DNA of 64,000 bases from Pseudomonas sp. Leaf58 (GCF_003627215.1 NZ_CP032677.1:1307501-1371500), one strand, 5' to 3'. Positions 52,037 to 62,035 are shown, counted from the stretch's first letter. Made by a program: numbers and translations. Notes: generated by a model not told the origin, from the letters alone.

Positions 52037-52972
52037 ATGGAACGCCCGCGTTTTCGACCCTATTTCCTTCACCCACGTTTCTGGGGCCTGTGGCTGGGCC
52101 TGGGCCTGCTGTGGCTGGTGGTCCAGTTGCCGTACCGGGTCTTGTTGAACGTCGGTGCCGCGCTGGGTGCAGTGATGTACCGCTTTGCCGGTGAACGGCG
52201 GCGCATTGCCGCGCGCAACCTGGAACTGTGCTTCCCGGAGTTATCGGGCGACGAACGGCAGCGTTTGCTCAAGGCCAACTTCGCCTCCACCGGCATCGCC
52301 TTCTTCGAAATGGCCATGAGCTGGTGGTGGCCCAAGGCCAGGCTGGCGCGCTTGGCGCATATCGAGGGCCTGGAGCACCTGCAAGCCGCCCAGCAGGCGG
52401 GGCAGGGTGCGATCCTGATGGCGGTGCACTTCACTACCCTGGAAATCGGCGCCGCGCTGCTTGGCCAGCAGCACACCATCGACGGCATGTACCGTGAGCA
52501 CGGCAACGCGCTGTTCGACTTCATCCAGCGCAGCGGTCGTGAGCGCCACAATCTTGATTCGCTGGCGGTGGAGCGTGAGGACGTGCGCGGCATGCTCAAG
52601 TTGCTGCGCTCGGGCCGGGCGATCTGGTACGCACCGGACCAGGACTACGGCGCCAAGCAGAGCCTGTTCGTGCCGCTGTTTGGCATCCCGGCGGCGACGG
52701 TGACGGCCACCACCAAGTTCGCCCGGTTGGGCAAGGCGCAGGTAATTCCGTTCACCCAGAAGCGCCTGGAGGATGGCAGCGGCTATCGTCTGGTCATCCA
52801 CCCGCCGCTGGCGGACTTCCCGGGGGAAAGCGAAGAGGCCGATTGCCTGCGCATCAACCAGTGGGTCGAGAGCGTCTTGCGTGAGTGCCCCGAGCAGTAC
52901 CTGTGGGCGCACCGCCGGTTCAAGTCGCGGCCCGAAGGGGCGCCGCGGCTGTATGACCAGAAAAAGCGCTGA
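52037..52972 (+). CDS. Lipid A biosynthesis lauroyl acyltransferase (LpxL/HtrB family)
   Basis: A 311-aa inner-membrane enzyme that adds a secondary acyl chain to lipid A. An N-terminal anchor (WGLWLGLGLLWLVVQLPY) precedes the acyltransferase domain. The HX4E motif is in LMAVHFTTLEIG near 140. The motif RSGRAIWYAPDQDYG lies near 200 and YLWAHRRFKSRPEG near the end. The order fits full-length family members. It is divergent from minC. Confidence 0.94.
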   Translation: MERPRFRPYFLHPRFWGLWLGLGLLWLVVQLPYRVLLNVGAALGAVMYRFAGERRRIAARNLELCFPELSGDERQRLLKANFASTGIAFFEMAMSWWWPKARLARLAHIEGLEHLQAAQQAGQGAILMAVHFTTLEIGAALLGQQHTIDGMYREHGNALFDFIQRSGRERHNLDSLAVEREDVRGMLKLLRSGRAIWYAPDQDYGAKQSLFVPLFGIPAATVTATTKFARLGKAQVIPFTQKRLEDGSGYRLVIHPPLADFPGESEEADCLRINQWVESVLRECPEQYLWAHRRFKSRPEGAPRLYDQKKR

Positions 52973-52980
52973 GCCACGCC

Positions 52981-53014
52981 CCCTGTAGGAGCGGGTTTAC
53001 CCGCGAAGAGGCCA
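52981..53014. repeat. REP unit (single)
   Basis: One P. putida-type REP unit between the LpxL-type gene and the patatin gene. Confidence 0.88.
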
Positions 53015-53047
53015 GGCCTGAAACACACCAACCCCAGGAAGGACGCC

Positions 53048-54196
53048 ATGGCCCCACCCCCGGTAACCGGTCTCATCCTTTCTGGCGGCGGCGCCCGTGC
53101 CGCCTACCAGGTCGGCGTGCTGGCCGGCATCGCTGAGCTGCTGCCGGCCGGTGCGCACAACCCGTTCCCGGTCATCGTCGGCACCTCCGCCGGGGCCATC
53201 AACGCCGTCACCCTGGCCAGCGGCGCGACCCATTTCAGCGAGGCTGTGCAACGGCTTACCGCCTTTTGGCAGAATTTCCGTAGCCACCTGGTCATTCGCA
53301 GCGACTGGCCCGGCGTGGTTCGCCAAGCCAGCCGCTTCGTCGGCCACAACCTACTGGGGCTCGGTGGCCCGGCGCCAGTGGCGCTGCTCGATAGCCGCCC
53401 CCTGCGCGGCCTGCTACAGGCGCACCTGAACCTGGATGGCATTGCCCATTCCTTGGCCGCCGAGCAACTGCGCGCTGTCGCGGTAACCGCCTTTGGCTAC
53501 GAATCGGGCCAGGCGGTGACCTTCTACCAGGGCCGCGGCACCATCGATGCCTGGTTGCGCCACCGTCGCATCGGCGTGCCCACCCCGTTGACCATCGACC
53601 ACCTGCTGGCCAGCGCGGCGATCCCGCTGCTGTTCGCCCCGGTGCAACTGGGCGACGAATATTACGGTGATGGTGCGGTGCGCCAGTCGGCACCGATCAG
53701 CCCAGCCTTGCACCTGGGCGCTAGCCGGGTGCTGGTGGTCGGCGTCAGCGGCAACCCACAGCGGCCAGCGCCACCCATGCCGACCCAGCGGGTGTTCAGC
53801 GGGCAGCAGCCAAGCCTGGCGCAGATTGGTGGGCACATGCTCAACAGCACCTTCATCGACAGCCTGGAAGACGACATCGAGCTGCTACAGCGCCTCAACC
53901 ACCTGAGCCGCTTGTTGCCGGCCCACCTTGATGCGCGGCGCCTGGGGCTGGCGCCAATCGACGTGCTGGTGGTGGCGCCCAGCCAGCCGTTGGACGAAAT
54001 TGCCGCGCGCCACCGCCGTGAGTTGCCGGCGGCGTTGCGCTTGTTCCTGCGTGGGCCGGGGGCGACGCGCACCAGCGGGGCGGGGGTGTTGAGTTACTTG
54101 CTGTTCGAGGCCAGTTACTGCAGCGAGCTGATCGAGCTGGGGCGGCGGGATGCCTTGGCCAAGAAGCGCGAGTTGTGCCAGTTCCTGGGGGTTTGA
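53048..54196 (+). CDS. Patatin-like phospholipase
   Basis: A 382-aa predicted lipid acyl hydrolase. The oxyanion segment is GLILSGGGARAAYQVGVL at the N-terminus. The nucleophile Ser is in GTSAGAIN near 56. The catalytic Asp is in YYGDGAVRQSAP near 210, so the Ser/Asp dyad is complete. The C-terminus ends EAGRRDALAKKRELCQFLGV-like basic residues. No signal peptide was seen, so it is probably cytosolic or inner-membrane associated. Confidence 0.93.
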   Translation: MAPPPVTGLILSGGGARAAYQVGVLAGIAELLPAGAHNPFPVIVGTSAGAINAVTLASGATHFSEAVQRLTAFWQNFRSHLVIRSDWPGVVRQASRFVGHNLLGLGGPAPVALLDSRPLRGLLQAHLNLDGIAHSLAAEQLRAVAVTAFGYESGQAVTFYQGRGTIDAWLRHRRIGVPTPLTIDHLLASAAIPLLFAPVQLGDEYYGDGAVRQSAPISPALHLGASRVLVVGVSGNPQRPAPPMPTQRVFSGQQPSLAQIGGHMLNSTFIDSLEDDIELLQRLNHLSRLLPAHLDARRLGLAPIDVLVVAPSQPLDEIAARHRRELPAALRLFLRGPGATRTSGAGVLSYLLFEASYCSELIELGRRDALAKKRELCQFLGV

Positions 54197-54208
54197 TGTT
54201 GCCTGTTT

Positions 54209-54263
54209 CGGCCCTTTCGCGGGCAAGCCCGCGCCTACAGCGGGGGCTTGCCCGCGAAAGGGC
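54209..54263. repeat. REP inverted pair, closely spaced
   Basis: CGGCCCTTTCGCGGGCAAGC and its partner around GGGCTTGCCCGCGAAAGGGC form a compact foldback between the convergent patatin and mlaA genes. Confidence 0.88.
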
Positions 54264-54272
54264 GAGGCCTGC

Positions 54273-55097
54273 CTACTCGGCTATCTGCAACTTGCGCGCC
54301 TGGGTATACACATAGCGCACCTTCTCATACTCGAACGGCGAGTTGAGCTGGCCATAGCGGAATTTGGTGGTGTAGCGCTTGTCCACCACGCGCAGGGCAA
54401 AGATTTCTGGGTGGTCAGTGCTGGCTTCGGCCACGTTCAGGTAGTTGATCGCCTGCTCGCCCGCATAGTCCACCACCAGCCCGGTGGTGTCGCGCAGGTT
54501 CGATGGCCCCAGCACCGGCAGCATCAGGTACGGCCCGTCCGGTACGCCATAGAAGCCCAAGGTCTGGCCAAAGTCCTCGCTCTGGCGCGGCAGGCCCATC
54601 TTGGTCGCCGGGTCCCACAGCCCACCCACGCCGATGATGGTGTTGAACATCAGCCGCGCAGTGATCTCCGCCGAGCGCTTGGCTTTGAGCTGCAGCACGC
54701 TGTTGAACAGGTTCGGCACATCGCCCAGGTTGTTGAAGAAGTTGCTCACCCCGGTGCGCACGAAGCGCGGGGTGACGTACTGGTAGCCGCTTACCAGTGG
54801 CAGCAGCACCCACTGGTCCAGGCGGTAGTTGAAGTGGTAGACGCGGCGGTTGATCGACTCCAGCGGGTCGTACACGTTCAGCGCCTCCAGGGTGGAGCGC
54901 TCGAATTCGCGCTGGTCCAGCCCTGGGTTGAATTTCAGCTCGCGCAGCGGGTCGAGAAAACCATCGGCCTCGGGTGCCAACGGTGCGGCAGTCACTTGCG
55001 GGTCGGCCTCGACCACGCTGGCCCTCGGCGCGGTTTCGGCGGCCAGGGCGTGGCCGGCGGTAAGCAGGGCAGTGGCGAAGAGGAGTTTGTTAACCAC
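54273..55097 (-). CDS. mlaA: MlaA/VacJ family protein
   Basis: A 274-aa outer-membrane protein that removes stray phospholipid from the outer leaflet through the Mla system. Family segments are NVYDPLESINRRVYHFN near 80 and VGGLWDPATKMGLPRQSEDFGQTLG near 155. The signal peptide (VNKLLFATALLTAGHALAAET) has no lipobox Cys, which differs from typical MlaA lipoproteins. The GTG at 55097 follows CTGGAG and overlaps the preceding gene by 8 bp; an in-frame ATG at 55121 is less likely. Confidence 0.93.
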   Translation of the reverse strand: MVNKLLFATALLTAGHALAAETAPRASVVEADPQVTAAPLAPEADGFLDPLRELKFNPGLDQREFERSTLEALNVYDPLESINRRVYHFNYRLDQWVLLPLVSGYQYVTPRFVRTGVSNFFNNLGDVPNLFNSVLQLKAKRSAEITARLMFNTIIGVGGLWDPATKMGLPRQSEDFGQTLGFYGVPDGPYLMLPVLGPSNLRDTTGLVVDYAGEQAINYLNVAEASTDHPEIFALRVVDKRYTTKFRYGQLNSPFEYEKVRYVYTQARKLQIAE

Positions 55098-56388
55098 GGA
55101 AGAACTCCAGCATGGCGTCACTGTTGACGCGGTAATTGAGGTTGCCGCAATGGCCGCCGTGGGGGTAAAGGGTCAGGCGATCACCGAACACTTTGCGCAG
55201 GAAACCGATGTCGCCCGGGCCGAGGATGACGTCGTCGGCGTTGTGCATCACGGCAATCTTGTCGCTGCTGCGCAAGTAGTCTTCCAGGGCATACAAGCTG
55301 ACCTGGTTGACCAGTTGCAGAATGCTGTTGCCGTCGGTGCGGGCACGCCACATAGGGATGACCTGCTCGGTCATGTAGCAGTCGAAGTCGCACTGCAGGG
55401 CGCGCTTGAAGAACGGCGTGAGGCTACTGCCCTCGGTGATCGGGAACTTCGGTGGAATGATCAGGCCACGGCGGTTGATCAGGTCGGAGGTGAAGGCGAT
55501 GTCGGCCGCCGAGAAGCGGAACGAGGTGCCAATCAGCATGGCCATCTGCTCGTTGGACAGGTGTTGGCGTGACTGCTGGAAGTCGTACAGCAGGGCATCG
55601 TTGAGGTCGATGTAGCCCTTGTCCTGGAAGTAGCGGGTGAGTTTTTCCAGCATCAGTTCGTAGAAGGTGGTGCTGTGATCGATGCCCTTGACCTGGGTTT
55701 GCACCAGCTTGTCGAGGTTATTGATCGAGGTGTACAGGTTGACCGGTGGGTTCAGCAGCAGCACGCGCTTGAAGTTGAAGCTGCGGCGCGTTTCGTCCAG
55801 GTGGCTGACAAAGGCGGCATCTAGCGCGCCCAGGCTGTAACCGGTGAGGTAGAACTCGCTGATGGGCAGGCGTGGGTGCTGAGCGCGCACCGCCTGCATG
55901 ACCCGGTACATGTCCTCGGCGTCTTCCTGGCTGATGCCGGGGGTGGCGAAGCGCGAAGCGGCGCTCATGAAGTCGTAACTGGTGGGCGAAGACAGCTGCA
56001 CCACGTGGAAGCCGGCCTGGTAGAACAGCTTCTTCAGGTATTCGCTGATGGTGCTGGTATAGGGCGCGCCGGTGCCGGCAATGATGAAGATCAACGGCGC
56101 CTCGCGGTCTTGGCGGGCCAGGCGGTACTTGAGCTTTTTCACCGACCAGAAGTTGTCGGGCAAGGTGAATTCGCGCTCGGGGCGCAGGTTCAGGCTGTAA
56201 TCGGACTGGGTAATCTCTTCGTCGCTGGGCAAGGTCGGGCGCTGGTCTGGCGGGGTGGTGGCGATGGTTGCCTCGAACGGGTTGGTCAACGGGTATCCAT
56301 AGCTCGCGGCGTCGATATCCCGCGCCGAAGCGGCCACAGCCATGAGCAGGCCGCCGAGCAAGGCAGCGAGGCGCAAAGATCGAAGCAT
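55090..56388 (-). CDS. Alpha/beta hydrolase, exported
   Basis: A 432-aa protein with a signal peptide (MLRSLRLAALLGGLLMAVAASA). The core hydrolase features are IFIIAGTGAPYTST (oxyanion region), a nucleophile in TGYSLGALDAAF near 195, a probable Asp in NADDVILGPGD near 385 and a His in LYPHGGHCGN near 410. Older annotations of such proteins as kinases are not supported. It is translated just upstream of and coupled to mlaA. Substrate unknown; a lipid is a reasonable guess. Confidence 0.85.
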   Translation of the reverse strand: MLRSLRLAALLGGLLMAVAASARDIDAASYGYPLTNPFEATIATTPPDQRPTLPSDEEITQSDYSLNLRPEREFTLPDNFWSVKKLKYRLARQDREAPLIFIIAGTGAPYTSTISEYLKKLFYQAGFHVVQLSSPTSYDFMSAASRFATPGISQEDAEDMYRVMQAVRAQHPRLPISEFYLTGYSLGALDAAFVSHLDETRRSFNFKRVLLLNPPVNLYTSINNLDKLVQTQVKGIDHSTTFYELMLEKLTRYFQDKGYIDLNDALLYDFQQSRQHLSNEQMAMLIGTSFRFSAADIAFTSDLINRRGLIIPPKFPITEGSSLTPFFKRALQCDFDCYMTEQVIPMWRARTDGNSILQLVNQVSLYALEDYLRSSDKIAVMHNADDVILGPGDIGFLRKVFGDRLTLYPHGGHCGNLNYRVNSDAMLEFFRG

Positions 56389-56578
56389 GTAATCCCCCAA
56401 AAGAACGCAAGGTCGAGCGGTGTGCAGCCTAGGACCACGTCAGGCTGGGCAAAGTTGCCCAGTGCGGTGGCCTTTGGTGTGCTGGCTATCTGCAACATAG
56501 CTGCAGGAAGGTGATTTTGCCTTACAACAGGGCATAAGCGATCATGGATGCTTTCGATTACCGCTATTGGAGAACTGG

Positions 56579-56941
56579 ATGTCTCGTTCACTGCCGGCTG
56601 CACTGCTGGTGCTGTTTCTGGGGCTGTGGCTCGCGGCCAGTTATGGCGTGCGCTATGGGCTGATGGAAGATGGGCAGTGGGTGGGCTTGTGCACGGCGCC
56701 GGCGGCTTATTGGCAGTGTGAGGTGCGGGCGTTGCTGGGGTTGGCCATTCACCACCAGGTGCTGGCCTGGGGCGGGCTGGGCCTGGCGCTGCTGGCACAG
56801 GCAGTTACCGGCCGCGCTGGCTGGTGGCTGGCGGTACTGGCCTTGGTGTTCTCGGTGCCAGCGCTGGTGCTGTATACCGCCAGCGTTGCGGTGTTCGCGA
56901 TGGTGCTGGCGGGGTTGCGCCTGGTCAGGCAATCGCGGTGA
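56579..56941 (+). CDS. Membrane protein of unknown function (120 aa)
   Basis: A 120-aa inner-membrane protein with about four hydrophobic helices (PAALLVLFLGLWLAA, AIHHQVLAWGGLGLALLAQAV, GWWLAVLALVFSVPALVLY, VAVFAMVLAGLRL). Two Cys residues (GLCTAP and YWQCEV) lie in the first periplasmic-side loop. The start at 56579 follows TTGGAGAACTGG. No family recognised. Confidence 0.75.
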   Translation: MSRSLPAALLVLFLGLWLAASYGVRYGLMEDGQWVGLCTAPAAYWQCEVRALLGLAIHHQVLAWGGLGLALLAQAVTGRAGWWLAVLALVFSVPALVLYTASVAVFAMVLAGLRLVRQSR

Positions 56942-56974
56942 GGCAGACAGGGGCCGCTGCGCGCCCCCGAGGTA

Positions 56975-58540
56975 TCAAGCCGAGCGCAGCCGCAAGCTCC
57001 GCCACAACGCTGCCGTCATCAACGCACTCACCACTGCCCAACCCCAGGCCTGCTGGTTGTGCAGCCCCTCGACAAACAACTGCGGCGCCACCCCGGCACC
57101 CACGATGAACGCCAGCAATGCCACCTCCGCGCGCCGCGCCCGCACCGGCCACAGGGCGAACACCAGTGCCGGCAACGCCAACGCCGCGCTGGGGAAGCTG
57201 CGATAGCGCGGGTCGAACACCATCGCCAACATGCTCACCGCCGCGGCAAAGCCCGCCGCTAGCAGCAGCCAGCCGGCCCGTGCCTGCAGCCCGGCGAACA
57301 GCCGTTCACGCCAGCCCTCCCGCCGCGCCAAGGCCAGCATGGCATGGGCCAGCACCAGCAGGTTCAGCCCCGCCAGCACCACCGCCCACAGCCATTCCCC
57401 GGCAAACCGCGCATGGGTACGCATCAACTCGCCCCAAAGTCCCAGGCAGCCCGCCCCGAACGCTGCCAGCAACGGCAGCAGCAAGGCCGCCCAGGCAGTC
57501 GCGGGGCGCCCGGCAAGCACCAGCATCAGCACCATCAGCACGGCACTGGCCAGCAACCACTGCGGCCACAAAGGCAGGTTGCTCACTGGCCCTTCGAGCA
57601 CGCCTTTGTCCTGCCGGTCGGCGTCGTACAGCCCCCAATAACCGCCCACCGCACCCTCGTTGGCGCGCTTCCACGGTTGGTCGAAGGCTTCGATCAGGTT
57701 GTAATGCCAGCCGTTGCTTTCGGCCAGGGCGACGAAACCACGAATGAAGCGTGCCTCGTTCTCCCGGCTGGGCAGCGCCGTCTCGCGCTGGCGGCCTTCG
57801 CTGGGCCAGCCGGTTTCGCCAATCAGGATGTCCTTGGGAGCGAAGCGTGTGCCGAACACCCGGCGCACATCGGCAACGTGGGCCAAGGCTGCGTCGATGC
57901 CACGCGGGTCATCTTCCCAGTAGGGCAGCAGGTGGATAGTCAAAAAGTCCACCGCCGGCGCCACCTGCGGGTGCTGCAGCCAAAACTCCCAGACATCTGC
58001 GTAGGTCACCGGCACCGTGACCTGGCGTTTCACCCGGGCGATCAGCTTGGCCAGGTGCGCGCCGGTCACTTCCTTGCGCAGCAGCGTCTCGTTGCCGACG
58101 ATCACCGCGCTAACGACATCGGGGTTGGCGTTGGCAGCGGCGATCAGTAACTCGATTTCCTTTTCGGTGTTTGCCGGGTGGGCATTGACCCAGGCCCCTA
58201 GCATCACCTTCAGCCCATGCTTGCGCGCCAGCGCCGGGATGGCCTCAAGGCCGCTCATGGAATAGGTACGGATGCACTGAAATCGCTCAGCCAGTAACGC
58301 CAGGTCGGCGTCCATGCGGGCTGGGCGCAGGCGAAACGGCTGGTCGTAGGGCGACTGGTCCTTGTCGAACGGCGTATACGAGGCGCATTGCAGCTTGTGC
58401 GTCGGGCTGGCCACATCGGGCAGCTGCACAGGCTTGCCAAGCCCGTACCAGAGCCCCCCCAGCCCAAGCAGGGCCAACAGGCAGGCAAGCAGGTACAACG
58501 GCAGCAGCAGGCGGGCAGAACTGGGCATCGGGCGGTCCAT
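56975..58540 (-). CDS. GH17 family beta-1,3-glucan-active membrane protein
   Basis: A 521-aa protein with an N-terminal anchor, a periplasmic glycoside hydrolase family 17 domain (about 40-300), and about eight C-terminal helices. The catalytic acid/base Glu is in VIVGNETLLRKEV near 148 and the nucleophile Glu in LIGETGWPSEG near 240. P. putida and P. aeruginosa homologues act as beta-1,3-glucan transglycosylases in cyclic glucan synthesis (NdvB-like), but here no GT2 glucan synthase is fused or adjacent. The start (58540 or 58528) is not fixed by a clear site. Confidence 0.88.
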   Translation of the reverse strand: MDRPMPSSARLLLPLYLLACLLALLGLGGLWYGLGKPVQLPDVASPTHKLQCASYTPFDKDQSPYDQPFRLRPARMDADLALLAERFQCIRTYSMSGLEAIPALARKHGLKVMLGAWVNAHPANTEKEIELLIAAANANPDVVSAVIVGNETLLRKEVTGAHLAKLIARVKRQVTVPVTYADVWEFWLQHPQVAPAVDFLTIHLLPYWEDDPRGIDAALAHVADVRRVFGTRFAPKDILIGETGWPSEGRQRETALPSRENEARFIRGFVALAESNGWHYNLIEAFDQPWKRANEGAVGGYWGLYDADRQDKGVLEGPVSNLPLWPQWLLASAVLMVLMLVLAGRPATAWAALLLPLLAAFGAGCLGLWGELMRTHARFAGEWLWAVVLAGLNLLVLAHAMLALARREGWRERLFAGLQARAGWLLLAAGFAAAVSMLAMVFDPRYRSFPSAALALPALVFALWPVRARRAEVALLAFIVGAGVAPQLFVEGLHNQQAWGWAVVSALMTAALWRSLRLRSA

Positions 58541-58737
58541 CGTCAGGCGCAAAAGGGTAGATAGTAGCCCGGCGCCAAACCTTTGGCATGCAAGGAACGC
58601 GCAGGCCGGCGTAGGCCGATGGCGCTAATGGCATAGTGCTGTCGTATATGGGGCGGGTACAGGTCGCAGCTGGATCAGGTCGCCCTGTGTTGCAGGCAGA
58701 TGATGCAATCTCCAAGACCTGACGAGGGGATGCTTTG

Positions 58738-59598
58738 ATGGCAACTTTGAAAAAAATGCGACGTGTGCTGGGTGTGGGCACCGCCCTGGTACTGGCCATG
58801 AGCGCTGCACAGGCAATGGCTAAAGAAGTAAGCATTGGCTACGTGGATGGTTGGGCCGACAGCGTGGCGACCACCAACGTGGCCGCCGAAGTGATCAAGC
58901 AGAAACTCGGCTACGACGTGAAGTTGCAGGCGGTGGCCACGGGGATCATGTGGCAGGGCGTTGCGACCGGCAAGCTCGATGCCATGTTGTCGGCCTGGTT
59001 GCCGGTGACCCATGGCGAGTACTGGACCAAGAACAAGGACAACGTGGTCGATTACGGCCCGAACTTCAAGGATGCCAAGATCGGGTTGATCGTCCCCGAG
59101 TACGTCAAGGCGGTGAGCATCGCCGACCTCAAGACGGATGACACCTTCAAGCAGAAGATCGTCGGCATCGACGCCGGCTCCGGCGTGATGCTGAAGACCG
59201 ACCAGGCCATCAAGGACTACGACCTGACCGGTTACAAGCTGCAGGCCAGCTCCGGCGCGGCGATGACAGCGGAGTTGGGCCGTGCCTATGCCAAGCAGCA
59301 GTCGATTGCGGTGACCGGCTGGGTACCGCACTGGATGTTCGCCAAGTGGAAGCTGAAGTTCCTCGAAGACCCGAAAGGCGTGTACGGCGCCGCGGAGACC
59401 GTGAACAGCATCGGCAGCAAGGAGCTAGCGACCAAGGCGCCGGAAGTGGCGGAGTTCCTGAAGAAGTTCAGCTGGCAGTCGAAAGACGAAATTGGCGAGG
59501 TGATGCTGGCGATTCAGGAAGGCGCCAAGCCTGAAGCGGCGGCCAAGGATTGGGTGGCCAAGCACCCTGATCGCGTGAAGGAGTGGACTGGCAAGTAA
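58738..59598 (+). CDS. Glycine betaine/proline-type substrate-binding protein (orphan)
   Basis: A 286-aa periplasmic binding protein of the OpuAC family with signal peptide ending AAQAMAKE. Trp residues typical of the quaternary-amine cage occur in YVDGWADSVATT, LSAWLPVTHGEYW and TGWVPHWMFAKWK. There are no permease or ATPase genes next to it, so it probably feeds a transporter encoded elsewhere (as for the choline/betaine binding proteins of Pseudomonas). An in-frame TTG at 58735 precedes the ATG used. Confidence 0.92.
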   Translation: MATLKKMRRVLGVGTALVLAMSAAQAMAKEVSIGYVDGWADSVATTNVAAEVIKQKLGYDVKLQAVATGIMWQGVATGKLDAMLSAWLPVTHGEYWTKNKDNVVDYGPNFKDAKIGLIVPEYVKAVSIADLKTDDTFKQKIVGIDAGSGVMLKTDQAIKDYDLTGYKLQASSGAAMTAELGRAYAKQQSIAVTGWVPHWMFAKWKLKFLEDPKGVYGAAETVNSIGSKELATKAPEVAEFLKKFSWQSKDEIGEVMLAIQEGAKPEAAAKDWVAKHPDRVKEWTGK

Positions 59599-59621
59599 TA
59601 ACCTTCCAGGGCCAGTTTTGT

Positions 59622-59714
59622 TTCTTCGCGGGTAAACCCGCTCCCACAGGGATTTCCACAGTCTTCGGGCGTGTGCAAATCCCTTGTAGGAGCGGGTTTA
59701 CCCGCGAATGGGCC
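59622..59714. repeat. REP inverted pair
   Basis: Units at 59622-59651 and 59681-59714 in opposite orientation, after the betaine-binding protein gene. Confidence 0.9.
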
Positions 59715-59841
59715 GTCACTTTGTTACGCAATCGGTAAAACACCGTTGCATCTAAGACTAAGGTCGTCTGGTTGGCGTTCTACAGCCGCATAAAGTAAGG
59801 GCGTGGGTTCCACCCCTACCTGTGCTGCTAGGACAAAAACA

Positions 59842-60153
59842 ATGAACGACAGCATTTACCTCTCGATACAAAACAGCCCCCGCTTCAAGGAGCTGGTTAC
59901 CAAGCGCGAACGCTTCGCCTGGATTCTCTCGGCGATCATGCTCGGCTTGTACTGTGCCTTCATCCTCCTGATCGCCTACGGTCCTCATTTGCTGGGTGCC
60001 AAGCTCAGCCCTGAGTCGTCGATTACCTGGGGCATTCCCCTGGGCGTCGGCCTGATCATTTCGGCATTCGTCCTGACCGCCATCTACGTGCGCCGCGCCA
60101 ACGGCGAATTCGATGAGCTGAACAAGGCCATCCTGAAGGAGGCGCAACAATGA
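59842..60153 (+). CDS. yjcH: DUF485 membrane protein (YjcH)
   Basis: A 103-aa inner-membrane protein with two helices ([21 protein letters not shown] and [23 protein letters not shown]), fitting DUF485 (YjcH). It is encoded with the acetate permease in many bacteria. The ATG at 59842 follows AGGAC; the earlier in-frame GTG/ATG adds a non-family extension. Its stop overlaps actP by 4 bp. Confidence 0.93.
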   Translation: MNDSIYLSIQNSPRFKELVTKRERFAWILSAIMLGLYCAFILLIAYGPHLLGAKLSPESSITWGIPLGVGLIISAFVLTAIYVRRANGEFDELNKAILKEAQQ

Positions 60154-61814
60154 TTCGCCACGCCAAAGCCCTGGCCGTACTGGCCTGCGGAGCCTTCGCA
60201 CCCGCCGTGTGGGCCGCCGATGCCCTGACCGGCGAGGTGCAGAAACAACCGCTGAACGTCTCGGCGATCGCCATGTTCGTGGCCTTCGTCGCTTTCACCC
60301 TTGGTATCACTTACTGGGCCTCCAAGCGCAACAAGTCGGCGGCGGACTACTACGCTGCCGGTGGCAAGATCACCGGCTTCCAGAACGGCCTGGCGATTGC
60401 CGGTGACTACATGTCGGCCGCCTCGTTCCTGGGTATTTCCGCGCTGGTGTTCACCTCTGGCTATGACGGCCTGATCTACTCGATCGGCTTCTTGGTCGGT
60501 TGGCCGATCATCCTCTTCCTGATTGCCGAACGCCTGCGCAACCTGGGCAAGTACACCTTCGCCGACGTGGCCTCGTACCGCCTCGGGCAAAAGGAAATTC
60601 GTACTCTGTCGGCCTCCGGTTCGCTGGTAGTGGTGGCCTTCTACCTGATCGCCCAGATGGTCGGTGCTGGCAAGCTGATCGAGCTGCTGTTCGGCCTGGA
60701 CTACCACGTGGCGGTGATCCTGGTGGGTATCCTGATGTGCCTGTACGTGCTGTTCGGCGGCATGCTGGCCACCACCTGGGTACAGATCATCAAGGCGGTG
60801 TTGCTGCTGTCCGGTGCCAGCTTCATGGCGCTGATGGTGATGAAGCACGTCGGCTTCGACTTCAACACGCTGTTCTCCGAGGCGATCAAGGTGCACGCCA
60901 AGGGCGAAGCGATCATGAGCCCGGGCGGCTTGGTCAAAGACCCGATCTCGGCGTTTTCCCTCGGCCTGGCGCTGATGTTCGGCACTGCCGGCCTGCCGCA
61001 CATCCTGATGCGCTTCTTCACCGTCAGTGACGCCAAGGAAGCCCGCAAGAGCGTGCTGTACGCTACCGGCTTCATCGGCTACTTCTACATCCTCACCTTC
61101 ATCATCGGCTTTGGCGCCATCCTGCTGGTCAGCACCAACCCAGAATTCAAGGACGCCGCCGGCGCCCTGCTGGGTGGTAACAACATGGCAGCGGTGCACC
61201 TGGCCAATGCCGTGGGTGGCAGCATCTTCCTCGGCTTCATCTCGGCGGTGGCTTTCGCCACCATCCTGGCGGTGGTTGCTGGCCTGACCCTGGCCGGTGC
61301 TTCGGCGGTGTCGCATGACCTGTATGCCAGTGTATGGCGCAAGGGCAAAGCCAACGACAAGGACGAGATCCGCGTGTCGAAGATCACCACCATCGCCCTG
61401 GGCGTGCTGGCGATCGGCTTGGGCATCCTGTTCGAGAAGCAGAACATCGCCTTCATGGTTGGCCTGGCGTTCTCCATCGCCGCCAGCTGCAACTTCCCAG
61501 TGCTGCTGCTCTCGATGTACTGGAAGAAGCTGACCACCCGTGGCGCGATGATCGGCGGCTGGCTGGGCCTGGTAAGTGCGGTGACGCTGATGGTGCTCGG
61601 CCCGACCATCTGGGTACAGATCCTCGGCCATGAAAAAGCCATCTACCCGTACGAGTACCCAGCGTTGTTCTCGATGCTGATTGCCTTCGTCGGTATTTGG
61701 TTCTTCTCGGTCACCGACAAGTCCAAAGCGGCTGACGATGAACGTGCACTGTTCTACCCGCAGTTCGTGCGTTCGCAGACTGGCCTGGGTGCCAGTGGTG
61801 CCGTGTCTCACTAA
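60150..61814 (+). CDS. actP: Acetate/glycolate cation symporter
   Basis: A 554-aa sodium:solute symporter with about 13 helices and an N-terminal signal-like segment ([24 protein letters not shown]). It shows [29 protein letters not shown], typical of the acetate permeases, and [21 protein letters not shown]. It is translationally coupled to yjcH. Acs, which usually accompanies it in E. coli, is not here. CrbS/CrbR-type kinases regulate actP in related bacteria. Confidence 0.95.
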   Translation: MIRHAKALAVLACGAFAPAVWAADALTGEVQKQPLNVSAIAMFVAFVAFTLGITYWASKRNKSAADYYAAGGKITGFQNGLAIAGDYMSAASFLGISALVFTSGYDGLIYSIGFLVGWPIILFLIAERLRNLGKYTFADVASYRLGQKEIRTLSASGSLVVVAFYLIAQMVGAGKLIELLFGLDYHVAVILVGILMCLYVLFGGMLATTWVQIIKAVLLLSGASFMALMVMKHVGFDFNTLFSEAIKVHAKGEAIMSPGGLVKDPISAFSLGLALMFGTAGLPHILMRFFTVSDAKEARKSVLYATGFIGYFYILTFIIGFGAILLVSTNPEFKDAAGALLGGNNMAAVHLANAVGGSIFLGFISAVAFATILAVVAGLTLAGASAVSHDLYASVWRKGKANDKDEIRVSKITTIALGVLAIGLGILFEKQNIAFMVGLAFSIAASCNFPVLLLSMYWKKLTTRGAMIGGWLGLVSAVTLMVLGPTIWVQILGHEKAIYPYEYPALFSMLIAFVGIWFFSVTDKSKAADDERALFYPQFVRSQTGLGASGAVSH

Positions 61815-61850
61815 GCGACCTCCAGGCAGCACCAGCTGCTGTGCATGAAA

Positions 61851-61878
61851 ACACCCCGCCTAGGCGGGGTGTTTTTTT
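61851..61878 (+). terminator. Intrinsic terminator after actP
   Basis: ACACCCCGCC and GGCGGGGTGT form a 10-bp stem around TA, followed by seven T. It closes the yjcH-actP transcript. Confidence 0.95.
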
Positions 61879-62035
61879 AGTGGCCATGAAGTTTTTCCCC
61901 GAAATTGTCCTGCCTTAATGCAGTAAACGCCTACATCAATCGCCGTGCATTGGCGCAAATAATTCCTCCCGATTTCAAGAATAAAACCTGCCGCTACTGA
62001 GCCCCTGGCGGCTGACCGGTTTTCAGGAGGACTGC

